Position numbers and translations under genes: made by a program. From Neolentinus lepideus HHB14362 ss-1 (lineage: Eukaryota; Basidiomycota; Agaricomycetes; Gloeophyllales; Gloeophyllaceae), in NCBI GenBank assembly GCA_001632425.1, contig KV425574.1:377064-441063 (forward strand): 64,000 nucleotides of DNA, given 5' to 3'. Every line of letters starts with the position of its first letter. The first letter of the stretch is position 1. The notes under the pieces are model-generated. The model saw only the letters and a list, made by a program, of their open reading frames with translations. It did not search any database and was not told the DNA's origin. Of the stretch, positions 1 to 10,795 are shown piece by piece.

Positions 1-1953
1 AAACCCAAATCAGCCGACCCACCCCACAAAAACTACAAGCACACGCACCCGCCTCCATCCCTGCGAGCCACGCGGTCGCGACGCCCCTCCTCGGCGCGCG
101 AATGAGGCGCGTGCGGTACTTGACGATGGCGACGCAGAGGTGGAGCTGGCGGGGGTGGGTCTAAGGAGGGGTTAGTGGGTGCGGGAAGGGAGGGGGGGAA
201 GAAAGGGGGGGTTGAAGAATAGGACAGGAATGGCGCCAAAGAACCGAGCGCCAAAGAGGAAAAAAGACAGAAATTAACAGGGAAGAACAAACGGGAGGCA
301 GGAAGAACACACGCACCCTCGCACTCCCCGCGATGCTAAACTCGCGCTCGCGCATGCCGGGGACGAGGTCGAACGCGTACGCGGGGGGGATCTTTCCGCG
401 CTGTGATCTGGGGGGAGGAGGGAGGAGAGGAGAGGATGAGAGGGTGTTAACGGGGGGAGAGTGAGAGGGGGAAGGGTGAGAGTGGGGAAGGGTGAGAGTG
501 GGGAAGTGTATGCGTGAAGAGAGCGGGTCAGCGTGCGCGTGAGGAAAGGGGGTCGGTGTATGCGTGAGAGGGGAGAAAAAGGGAGATAGCCGGTGCAAGA
601 GCCAGTAGCACACGTACGGAAGCAGCACACGCAAAAATAAAAATAAAAATAAAACTTCCAGTCAGCAGCCACATCCACGGGCGGCCTGACACGGGCGTAC
701 CGACCTAAACTCGGCCACGCACTCGAGCGCCGTGCGGCGCGGGCGTGTCGTATAGGCCGCAAGGTCATCCTGGGGGGCAGGGGCATCAGTGCCGGTGAGA
801 ATACAGGTAGAGACAAACCACACTCACGCCCCCCTCTTCACCCAGCCACTCCTCGACCTTTTCCCGCTCGTCGCCCTCCAGCCAGTGCACGAGCGTCTCC
901 CAGAACGCGCGGCGCGGGACGGCTTGGATGGAGAGGTGGTGCGCGAGGAGGTGGCGGAGGGAGGTGGGTTCAGTCGGCGGGGGGAGGAAGGGCGGGAGAG
1001 TCTGGTCTGCGAATTCGTTTCAGGTGAGAGGGTGGGAGAGAGGGAAAGAGAGGGGGGACGCACCGCCTAGATTGGGACACACGAACACCGGGTCGTCGGC
1101 GCGCTCCGTCCACCCGAGGGCGTCGAGGAAGGCGGCCACGGCGTCGGGCGGGTTGACGGGGAGGAGCGAGGCGGTGGCGCCGGGGTCGAACCTGCGGGGG
1201 TCAGCTATAGTCAGCGGCAGGGGTCAGCACGCACTGCACGTCCTCGTCAAAGTCGAACTCGAAGTGGCGCACGTCCTGCCACCAGTCTGGTGCGGTGATG
1301 CGCCTGTTGACGCGGAGGGTGGCCCAGTGGTAGCGCGGGTCGGCGAGGCGGGGGTCGGCGGGGACGGGTACGGATGGGGGCGCAGGGACGAGCGTGACTC
1401 TCGGTGGAGGTCGGTCGTTGCCAGATGTCGGCTGGACTGGAAAGTGCTCTGCCAGAACGTTTGTGAGCGCGTCGAGCCACGGCAGCAGCGCGCCGTCGAC
1501 GCTGCACCAGTCAGCGCTATTGCTATTCGCCAGACACGGCACTCACCCGAGCGGATGCTGGTCGTCGCCCTCGCCCCTCTGCACGAGGGCGCGTCCGCCC
1601 AGGGCCTCTAGGCGGCGGTCGAGCAGCTTGGCGGGCCAGCAGAACTTTTCGTAGGCGCTGTCGCCGAGGCCAAAGACGGCAAAGTCGAGGTCGTCGAAGA
1701 GGTCGGGTGGGAGGTCCGAGCGGAGGAGCGTCGACCAGAGTGCCTCTGCTGAACGCGGAAAGGCGCCAGAGCCCGAGGTCGAGAGGAGGAAGAGGCAGAG
1801 TTGTTCGTGGACGAGGTCGGCGAGGGGATAGGCATCGACGCTGACAACGCGCGCTCTGCAACGTAGGCGGCGGACGTGGCGGGCGGCCCTGTCTGCGGCG
1901 TCCTGGGCAGTGCCCGTCTCTGTGGCGTACAGGACGAGGACGTCGTGGTCCAT
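1..1953 (-). CDS. TAH18: NADPH-dependent diflavin oxidoreductase, 3' end outside window
   Basis: Homologue of yeast Tah18/human NDOR1, which passes electrons from NADPH through FAD and FMN to Dre2 in cytosolic Fe-S cluster assembly. The first exon (1953 down to about 1544) is a flavodoxin domain: it begins MDHDVLVLYATETGTAQD, the FMN phosphate loop, and contains FAVFGLGDSAYEKFCW. Later exons give the FAD-binding region: YHWATLRVNRRITAPDWWQD near 1270-1340, DLAAYTTRPRRTALE near 700-765, the FAD motif MREREFSIAGS near 315-355, and LHLCVAIVKYRTR near 110-150. The NADPH-binding C-terminus lies beyond position 1, so the gene is cut by the window. ATG 1953 is preferred to a TTG at 1977 because the flavodoxin strand starts directly after it. 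The region is very GC-rich with several short introns, so internal joins are approximate. Confidence 0.88.
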
Positions 1954-2161
1954 TCGAATCCATTTCTTATCTGACAACCTTCAAAAGTATCTACGCTGTA
2001 ATATATATATCATTTTATTATTTTTTCAAGGAGCATCCCCCAATGGATATTTGAATAAGATATTTTATGGTGGAATCGATAATTCTAAAAACAGAAAGAT
2101 TTTTGAGGCACAACTTGACACAGTTTATACAATCTCATTTCCTTGGCGCATGGGCATGATA

Positions 2162-4449
2162 TTAAATCTTGTGCATCTCGAAACAATTGCTGCACATCCC
2201 CGCCGGCTTGAACGGGTTCTGCTTAAACTCCCTGCACGCCCCCGCCCCCGACACATCAAACCTCGAGTCCCGCGGGCTGTCAAACGGCGACCCACCCGAC
2301 CCCACCGAGTTCGACGACCCCGACACGCTGTGCACACTCCTCCTCGCTGGCGGCGGCGGCGGCGCCGCCCTCTTGCTCGACGCCCCAATCGGCTCCGACT
2401 TGACGCGCGCGTTCAGCACCGCCGCCGCCTTCCTCGCCGCGCCCTCCATCAGCTTCACCTCCTCCCCATCCACGCTGCTCTCCACGCTCGCCTGGTCAAA
2501 GCTCCCGTACACCGGCGTGCGCGCGCTCCCCACCGGCGCCCCAGAGTACATCGCCTCGTCCTCCATATCGCTCGTCGCGTACCCGTCCTCCTCCTCCCCC
2601 CTCGGCGTCCTGTAAGCCCCCGATGACAGCGACGACGACGACGACCGGCTGCCGTTCGTACTTGCCCGGCGTGGCGTCGGCCGCGGGGGCACAGGCGGCA
2701 CGCGCGCCGTACCCACCGCATCGGTGTACGTCGTAGGAAACAGCCCGGTCTTCCCGTTCACCTCGCCCATCCACCACCCCTCGAGCACCTCCGACAACAC
2801 CACAATCACGGCCCCAGCGCGGAAGGACAGCTCATCCCCCGACGCGCCAGAAAAATCGTACACCGCCCTCACCGTCTTCCTCCCCCCACCCGCCTTGGCA
2901 TCCCGGCGCTTGCCCCTCCTCGAGAACCGCGACTCGCTCCTCCCGCTCTTCTCGCTCCTCACCTCGTCCCCGTCACTCTCCGCCCCCTCCTGATCCTGCA
3001 GCGCCGCAAACTTCTCCCTATCCTTCCCCTTCCCCCGCCCCGTGATTGACCCGACCCACCCCGCCACGCTCAGCTTCTTCGCGTGCACCTTCTCCTTCTC
3101 CGTCTCCGCCTCGCTGCGCGTCCGCGAGCTCGCGCGCGACGCCGTCTTGTGGCTCGCAGCGTCCGATTTCCGGCGCACAAACGACCGCCGGTGCGCCACC
3201 GGCGTCTCCGCGTCTTCGTCTGCCGAGTCGGGGGACGGCGGCCGCGACGAGCGGGTAACGGAGGACTTGTGCGAGCGGATCGAGTTGTGCCGCGATTCGG
3301 GGCGGGGGCGTGAGGGAATGGCTCTGCTCGCGGTGACGCTAGGCCTGCGCGATGTAAGATCAGTCGGGGAGTAGCTTATTTACCTACACATCATGCAAAC
3401 GTACACTTCCACCCAATTATCTTTCACATCTCTTAGTACCTCCAGATACTGCACGATATAGTTCATCTCGTGATCCAGGAAACTCGTAAGATCCCGGATT
3501 TGCGCGGCCTCGTTCTCTTGGATGGCGACCACGATAGCACGCACGTCCTCCAGCGTTTCCTCGCTTGAGGGGTAAAAGTCAGACTGAGATTCCTCAAGAC
3601 AGACAACACCGACTCACTACCGCGACTTGGCCTTCTCCAGCTCGTCCTCCGCCTCCGCCCTCTCCTTCTCCTTCTTCGAGCTCTTCACCTTCTCCGCCTT
3701 GCTAATCGCCGCGTCATAGCTCAACCTGTCAATAACGACCATATCAGCATCAATCACCACACATCGCACATCGCACCCCACCTCCGACTCTCCAGCTTCT
3801 TCCGCAACGCCTGATAATCCTTGATCTCGTCCTCATACCGCTGCATCGCAGCGAGGAACGTGTCCTCCAGCGTCAGCGCAAACGCCTCCTGCAGCGTCGC
3901 AGCCTTGCAGTGCGCGCGCCCGAGCTGGATGAGCGCCGTACCTACAGATTTCCACCCGCGTCGTCAGCACTGTATAGTGCATCGGGTATCGGGTATGAGG
4001 TCCCAGCGCACCTAACACCGACTCCCCGCCCAGCTCCTCCCCGTGCGTGATCATCACCACGCCCAGCGCGTCCGCGGGCAATAGCAGCCCCGCCTCGCTC
4101 TCCCTCTTCTTCGCCAGCGCGTGGTGAAATCCTTTCGCCGCCTCGTGCAGCCTGCACAAACACGTACATCAGCGCACCCCATCCCCGCCCCAAGACGTAA
4201 GTAACGCACCTGCGCCCCCCCTCCTCCCTCACCCCAACCTCCTTAAACTCGGCCTCGAGCTCGTCCCCGACCGTCCGCTCGCGCGCCGCGATCACCTCCC
4301 CCGCCCACTAAGTCGCGACATGAGTGACGAGCGTAGATCAATATCATATGTCAACTGCAGACCTGGCGTAGCTTCCCGAGCTGCGTGCGCGGTCAATGTT
4401 AGAGTGCTAGAGGGGAGTGCTGCAGCTGACTCGCCTGTTTGCTGGCCAT
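2162..4449 (-). CDS. BAR domain + SH3 domain membrane-curvature/actin protein
   Basis: N-terminal BAR domain over exons at about 4449-3420: MASKQ, then LGKLRQ, then WAGEVIAARERTVGDELEAE, LHEAAKGFHHALAKKRESE, ITHGEELGGESVLG, and a charged helix ending near DHEMNYIVQYLEVL. After a basic, serine-rich linker comes an SH3 domain at about 2700-2880 (AVYDFSGASGDELSFRAG, then GWWMGEVNGKTGLFP). The long Ser/Pro tail ends in CREFKQNPFKPAGMCSNCFE, a small Cys-x-x-Cys motif. BAR proteins bind curved membranes and SH3 domains recruit proline-rich partners, so an endocytic or cortical role like Rvs167 is the likely setting, but this is not a simple Rvs167 because the SH3 is followed by a long tail. The first intron (4381-4434) has a GC donor, and exon 2 is only 18 nt (4363-4380). 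ATG 4449 opens the BAR domain. Exact splice sites in the middle are approximate. Confidence 0.82.
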
Positions 4450-4753
4450 GTCAGAGTGGTTAGTAGTAGTCAAGAGGAATGAGAAATGAAGAAAGGGGCT
4501 GGCCGGGCACAACTAATGTAATGGGCTGATTAGAGACCGGCAAGCACCGTGACAGCGCAAGATTACATCGGGAACTTTCGATCTCGTAACTCACCGTCGG
4601 CTATGGGGATACACGACAAACAACCACGACATGGGAAAGATTTCTCGTCCGCATCGCAACAACACTAATTAGACGTGTAAACTCTCAGGAGGAAGATCCG
4701 GAAGCTCTGCGGGGTAAGCAGCAATCACAAATAACAACACAACACATAATAGT

Positions 4754-6383
4754 TCATGGCATCACAGCCAGCCTCGACGCCAACCGCATCCCCTCCTGCA
4801 CAGCAACCGCCTCCTCCACCCACGGGAGCCTGAAGAACTCGCTCCTCTTCAGCTCCTCCTGTCTCACCGTCGCACCCTCACTCGGGCCGCTCCCCAATAT
4901 GCTCTCCAGATCCCGCGACTGCGACGCCAGCCACGTCTGCACAAACTCCGCGGGGCCGCTCGCGAACGACCGCAGGAACGTCCGCTTGATGTGCGCGTTG
5001 TGCAGGGACTGCACGTGCAGCGCGATCTGTGGGGGCGTCAGTATTCAGCGGCGCAAAGTCCACGAAAAACGCTCTGACCTCCTCGTCGAGCTTCGCGAGC
5101 TCCCGGCTGCTCTCCGGTGACATGTTCACGACGACGTTGTTCATCCGCGCTTTGAGGTTGCTGTCGTCCATCTTGACCTCCACGTCGTACGCGCTCGCCC
5201 GCTCGGGTGGTATTAGGGACGGGTTGATCGTGTAATGCAGTATGATCGGATCAGGGGCCGTCAGGAGCTTGGGTATCTCCACGCTCAGCTCCTCAAAGCT
5301 AATCATCTCCCGCCCTCCAAACGCCTAGTCCAAAGTCAGCCAGCCCATGTCAGCTAAGTGACGTGAGCACATACCGGTGACAGATACTCATCGAGCTTGA
5401 TGAGCTTCCTATTGGACTTGTCCTGCAGGTTCTTAACTTTTATGTAATTCCATATGGCCTGCATGACGCCCGTCCGGCTATCCTCCTTGATCCCCAATGC
5501 GCTAGCTGACTATCACGTCAGCGGAATTGCAGCGTTATTCCGAAACACACTCACCCAGCTCAGGTTTGATCTTGTGCTGCTCAGGCTGGTGTTCGATGTA
5601 GATTAGTATCCGAATCTTGACCGGCTTGTCGCCTGTCCGCCGGACTGTGAAACCATCTAGGGCATCTTGGTTTGGTGCTCGTGCCCACTGCACGAACGAA
5701 AAGTGTGAGATACTGCAAGAGAATTAAGGAGCTGCACTATTTCAGACCTCAACGATATTGCCGTCAGGGTATAATGCTGGGTCGCGATCCATCTCGACAA
5801 TCATGTGCTTGATGAATGCTGAGAACTTGCGCGGAGAGGCTTTATCTTTCCGCTGGTGAGGGACCTACTCGACCCGGTGAGACTGAATATAAAAAGTGGA
5901 ATATAACGTGTTGCTGTCACACCTCAAGCAAGCGACCCTCGATCTTCAACTGCCACGCCGGGATACCGTCTCCTGTATCAAAGTTCACGTCGTCACCCGC
6001 TCCCTCGCCCTTCTGCCATTCTTGTCCAGAAACCGTATGACTCAAGAACAATCGTAACGTTCTCGTTGTCTACGCATGATAAGTCCACAGTAGTTCACAA
6101 AGCACCACCAGGAGTAGATTCACCGTCACAGGTCTCCCCAGCGCATCCTGCACCTCCACCCGCTTCCGCGTCATCGTCCAGTCCAGCCGCTTCTCCATGT
6201 CAAGCAGGTCCTGATACATCTTCGAGTCTACAGAGAACTCCTCATCTTCGAGTATGACATTAGGCAGCGTCTTGTCCATTAGCTTGCGCTTTCTGGGAGA
6301 CAGTTCGATGAGTAACGACAGGTTTCGTGTTTGCAGACATGAAATACGTACTTGATAGCGCGAGGAACCTCCATTGAAGTCAT
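4754..6383 (-). CDS. SNF12: SWI/SNF (RSC) chromatin-remodelling subunit, SMARCD/Snf12 family with SWIB domain
   Basis: Counterpart of Snf12/Rsc6/Ssr3 and animal BAF60, a structural subunit of SWI/SNF-type remodellers in the nucleus. It starts MTSMEVPRAIKKRKLMDKTL at 6383, with the frame joined across an intron near 6295-6350. It then shows the family's conserved segment MYQDLLDMEKRLDWTMTRKR. Middle exons carry the SWIB domain: ALGIKEDSRTGVMQAIWNYI near 5460-5510 and the KLIKLDEYLSP/FGGREMISFEELS region near 5280-5400. The C-terminal part has MNNVVVNMSPESSRELAKLD and HNAHIKRTFLRSFASGPAEF and ends at 4754. At least five introns. The order and spacing of motifs match the whole family, so the gene looks complete. 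Whether the protein serves SWI/SNF, RSC or both cannot be told from sequence. Confidence 0.9.
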
Positions 6384-7053
6384 ATTTTAGTTCTTACAAG
6401 GTGAATGGCAGAGAGGAGCGACGCAGTCGTAAAGAGTAGTGGGAGAGGACTTCGATGAAGTTCGATCATTGCACAAGTGACACGCCTGTCACGCGATTGT
6501 CACGACTGAGTGACTTAATTTAAACTTCGCGTGCTAACCAAGTACTGGTTGTCTTTACCTCGACCTCCTGGCTTCACTATGATATCTTTCCCGTGATATC
6601 GCGATTGGATTAGGATTTCCTGCTCTACTATAATTCAGGGGAGTCTGTCAAAATTTAGGCAAATAGTCTGCCACTGTCGTAGTTGCATATGATAAATCCC
6701 TGGTAATTTTTTGTAGGCATCATAGTGTGACTGCATTACGCATATCTATCTACAAAAAATATGTCCATATTTTAGGCAGAAGTTGTTAGACAGATGTGCT
6801 GGTGCTTGGACAATCGATGGTAGTTCTGTCGACAGTAATTTGGCCTCTCATTTTACAACCACTCAAATTTTTGAAAATCTGACTTCACAGTCGGAACCAT
6901 GCATGGTATGATTACACCTACGTACCACCTTTCATGTCCACCCGTTTTGTATTTCATGAGTTTTCAGAATCATGTCAAGAAATTGAACTTTTTGACAGAA
7001 CCCCCCGAACGATAGTACGTATATACACAGTTTTTCTTTCACTTCCGTAGTCC
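6384..7053. other. Intergenic, AT-rich
   Basis: About 670 bp between the SNF12 start and the 3' end of the permease gene, both on the minus strand. It holds the SNF12 promoter and the permease terminator region. Short GTGAC/GTCAC words recur between 6478 and 6515. No coding frame of any quality. Confidence 0.6.
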
Positions 7054-9268
7054 TTACGCTGCCCTACTGTGGATAACTACCCCTTCTCCATCCTTCTCGT
7101 CACCCACCTTCTCAGGCTCATCATCGACTCCAGGATCACCCTCCTGCTGTATAATATTCCCCTCCTCGTCATGTATCGCATCCCACTCCGCCAACTCCGT
7201 GTTAGGCACCTTCACAAGATGATGCGTGCGCGCACCGTCCGGCAGCTTGATCACTTCCTGGCGTATCTGATATTTTCCGAAATACGGGAGGACCATGACC
7301 CACAAGACGTAGTATACTCCACACGCGCCTAAGATTCCCAGGCCTACGACGCAGTATGTCGCGTACCAGAAGGATACCTTGGAAAACATTATGAAGGAGC
7401 ATCCAAGGTTTACAAAGGTCGGAATCTTACGTCTCCGCCGTCTGCGCCACCTTCAGGTGGGTACCACGGCATCACTAGTAGGAATATGTTCACGAGGATC
7501 GAGAAGATGGCTGCGACATTCCAGACTTCAAATTCGACACGAGTAATGCCTTGTTTGCGTCTTCTCCGTCTCAAGATGAAGACACCAACGGTACATGCCA
7601 GAGCAAAGAGCTGAACGGGATCCGAGTCAGGCCAACTGCGAAATGACAGCTTCTGCAGCGCTTACCTGGTACGGGTACGACTGGAGATCCACCACAAAAT
7701 TAAACGCGTCGCCAGTTGGACAAGCGAGAATCACAAGGACAGTCAAGCCGTACTTTAACATCAAAGGCGCCAGGGGTGTGCCGAATGGGCGCGTCGAGCT
7801 CCAGAGCGCAGGGTACTATCCCTCGCACAGTCGTCAGTGCTGCACGGACAGCTTGTCATCCAAGTACTAACCGGAAGGATTCCCTGCCTCGCACACTCCC
7901 TAATCACCCGTGACCCCGCAATCGTATCCGAGAGCAAGTTGCCAAATGCACTTATTGCGACCAATGCAGGCAGTACTTTCGCACCCGCCGAGTGCCCGAA
8001 TACCTTCTGGAAGAATACCGCCGCCGTAAGCTGCTCAGAACCCGCCATCTCCTCCTTTGGGATCGCCGCCAGGTAAGCGACGTTCGCGAGGTTATACAGG
8101 ACCGAGACGATGGCGAGCGAGACGGGCGCTGCAGTGTTCATTTTCCGAACGGGGTCCTGAGACGATCATTAATACAAGAAGTGCGAAACAGGGTCAACTG
8201 ACCTTGATTTCTGCCATGACGTTGAACGCGTTCGTGTATCCCGAGAAGGAGAAGTTGATCTTCACAAGTGCATTGGCATAGGCATTCCCGTTGCTTGCCG
8301 ATCCATCCCAGATATGGTGGAAGTTTGCGCGCGGGTTTTTAATTTTGGTGTGGCCGCCGAGTACTACAAGGCCCGTGATAGCAACGAAGGTGAGTGTGAT
8401 GAGTTTCGCTGCAGCTATCACATTAGACACCCTCAAGGCGAATTTGTTCGAGATTAACGAAACTGCGGTTGTCTTGTCAAATTTTTCGGGCCAGCAGAAG
8501 TCTAAATGGATATCACGCACTAAAGATGACCACGCTCATGCCGGCGACTGCGAGACCCTTCGTCTGCCAGTCCGAAGGCGTCACTCCACCCGCTGAGTAC
8601 AGGTATTGGCCCAGGACTGTCACCGCGTCTCACGTCAACGTTCCAAAAACGATATTAACGGAGCCACGTACCTATAGCATTGCTGCTAGCAAAAGACAAC
8701 AACACTGAAAATACAGCAAAGGCGGCTGGGAAGAAGTACTTTGGTCGGGGATAGGCCTGTTCGAGGTAAACTACCTCAGCCCCGGAACGATTAGGGAACA
8801 TGCTCCCCAGCTCCATATATATCGCAAGGCCAGCTGTTATTTGTTATCACCGTTGTTATAAACCCGCACGATCACAAGAGAGATTTGAATCCTTACCAGC
8901 CGCGATGACCACTCCAATCAGCCAGTACATCAGGCTGATCCCGACGGAACCCACCAGAGACAATATCGTCCCCGCTGAGACACCAAACAGCAGTCAGCTT
9001 GCAATGGTAAAACCTCAACTGTGGCATGCGCCAAGGAGTACATACGAGTGGAGAAGATACCCGTCCCGATCATCTCCGAGACATTGAGGAACAAAATGCC
9101 CATCCAGCCAACATCGTACCCCAACGGGCTAACTCTCTCGACTGGCGCGCCTGTCTCGTCCTGCCTAAAGCCGGACACATCGTCCTCAGAGATTGCTTCG
9201 AGCGACTTCGTGCTGACAACGGCGACTTCTTCTCGTGGCTTCAGAGAAGAGAAGAGCTGAATGCCCAT
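7054..9268 (-). CDS. MUP1: High-affinity methionine permease, MUP1-type (APC superfamily)
   Basis: Plasma-membrane amino-acid/proton symporter of the YAT/LAT-like group typified by yeast Mup1. ATG 9268 opens a soluble N-terminus. The first membrane segment then carries the substrate-loop signature MGILFLNVSEMIGTGIFST, joined over a 58-nt intron to PGTILSLVGSVGISLMYW. Later exons show NKFALRVSNVIAAAKLITLT and FSFSGYTNAFNVMAEIK at about 8200-8460, the segment ALVAISAFGNLLSDTIAGSR at about 7910-7970, and a last membrane segment VLWVMVLPYFGKYQIRQEV before a hydrophilic acidic tail ending at 7054. About ten to twelve membrane helices are expected and the pieces seen cover the full length. Methionine specificity is inferred from overall resemblance to Mup1. 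Confidence 0.85.
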
Positions 9269-9660
9269 TGTTACAATCCTTGACGAAGGCGCGTCGAGTA
9301 CAGTGACGTGAAGAGCGGTGGAGAGCGCTTGAGCTCGGTCTTGGACTGCTCCGTTCCTATCTGTCTTATCATGCCAGGAAGCCTAGAAGTTGATGAGACA
9401 ATGTTGGATTGATTATAGCCCTTCTTGCGCTATATACGTGCTTCCCGTCGTAATCAGCGCCGAACGCGCGGTCAGTGAAGAGTTTTTCCTCGGAGGTATT
9501 TGGGTAGTATTTGGGTTACCTACCTTGATTCTGTGCGAATCGGCGGTTGTTTCCTATTGTGTGCGCACCTTGAGTCCGAGATGCCATCATACGCTCATGT
9601 GAGACAGGCAAACGCTACAACAGGACTTATAGAAGGGGTGTCCCATCATCGACAATGCTT
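9269..9660. other. Upstream region of the permease gene
   Basis: About 390 bp between the permease start and the first unit of the tandem array. It should contain the permease promoter (minus strand). No gene seen. Confidence 0.5.
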
Positions 9661-10795
9661 GATCCTGTATGGCAAACTTAATGGCTCACGCGGACGTCCG
9701 GTAGAAAGTGGCCTCGCCGATCCTGACGATCGCGTGGCGGACATACATATCATACAGATCCTCAATACACATAGCAGTAGACAAACCAGTTTCGATCTCT
9801 GCAGGGGGCGTATTCGTACTACGTAGTGGGGTCCAATGATGTTCAAGTTTTCGAAACATAGCGGTAAATCGGCAGTGACCTTAAGCCGTAATACCGCATC
9901 TTTCGACTCGGACACGACCTACCGCTACGGCCACCGTATGCTAAGACACCTTCGAGGGTGATATATCATAATATCCTGTTGTGAGTGATCCACACCCTTC
10001 ACCCTGTAACCCTCCGATTGAATGTCTTGAGTGTCAAGAACTCACATCGGAAGTGCAGATGACGCATAAGTGCAAGCGGTGACAGGATGGACTCGGAGAA
10101 CCGTGTACATGTATACAGCGTGGTCAGTTTTACTTTAACGGACGAAGATATGAACATTGATGGTGACGAGACTGGAGATGACGGCGAGGACTGGACGATT
10201 TTGTGACACAAACATAGTTTGAACGGATACGATACACCGGCGGTCAGCATACATCATATTTTGGGCAGATACAAAAGACCCAATTTGGCCTACCCAGATC
10301 CATAAAACATATACCAACCGTCCTGGTAACTTTAGCAGCACTCGTTCCGGGTTTGTCCAGTCGGTCTGGCCTAGATCTAGTGTTCATAGAGCACGGAATT
10401 TCACAAGACGACTCCAAGGTCTTGCAGAATCTAAAGCTCAGCAGGACATTATACTCATAAAGGAGCTGCTCGTGATCTGCGAAGACGCAAATGATAGTGG
10501 TCAGTGGATTTCGTAGGATGTCACTACTCAAACACTCACCACGAACACCAGAAATACATGAGCCTACAAAGTCAGTCCCGATGGGACGTTGCATCTGTCG
10601 ATAGCGGTATCTATAGTAGCGACATTCCGGGTATTTCAGAGGTGAGGCGAGGGCGGATGGCGGCAGAGGGCGAAAATCGCTGCCACAACTTGAATATTGC
10701 GCCTGTGGCAGCTGTTCTCACGCCACACCATCCGGCGGACGGACTTGCATCTCACGTGATCACCTCACACTTAAACGGTCTTGTGCATGTGTTTG
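9661..10795. repeat. Tandem array unit 1 (about 1.13 kb, internally deleted)
   Basis: First of three imperfect direct repeats. The unit begins at a GATCCTGTA word. Shared landmarks follow in the same order in each unit: ATGGCTCACGCG, CTCGCCGATCCTGACGATCG (units 1 and 2; diverged in unit 3), GTCAAGAACTCACATCG, a gene fragment on the minus strand, GAGGCGAGGGCGGATGGCGG, and CTTGTGTATGTGTTTGAT-like words. Compared with units 2 and 3, this copy lacks about 540 bp, the part that carries the C-terminal kinase-like frame. The breakpoint lies near 10305-10320. Confidence 0.8.
10244..10594 (-). pseudogene. Remnant of the array's kinase-like gene, unit 1
   Basis: The frame encodes MQRPIGTDFVGSCISGVR, a good GTGAGT donor, an acceptor ending TTCGCAG, then DHEQLLYEYNVLLSFRFCKT. 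It then leaves the homologous sequence at the deletion junction and reads into unrelated codons before a stop. The 5' half is over 80% like the copies in units 2 and 3 by eye. The downstream 147-residue frame present in those units is missing here, so this copy is a truncated relic unless the small N-terminal peptide has a role by itself. Confidence 0.6.

Noticed and set aside
33..816. Overlapping minus-strand frames rich in Pro/Ser/Leu (85-180 codons)
   Set aside because: They run through introns and out-of-frame parts of the TAH18 gene in very GC-rich DNA. Only the pieces matching the diflavin reductase are coding.
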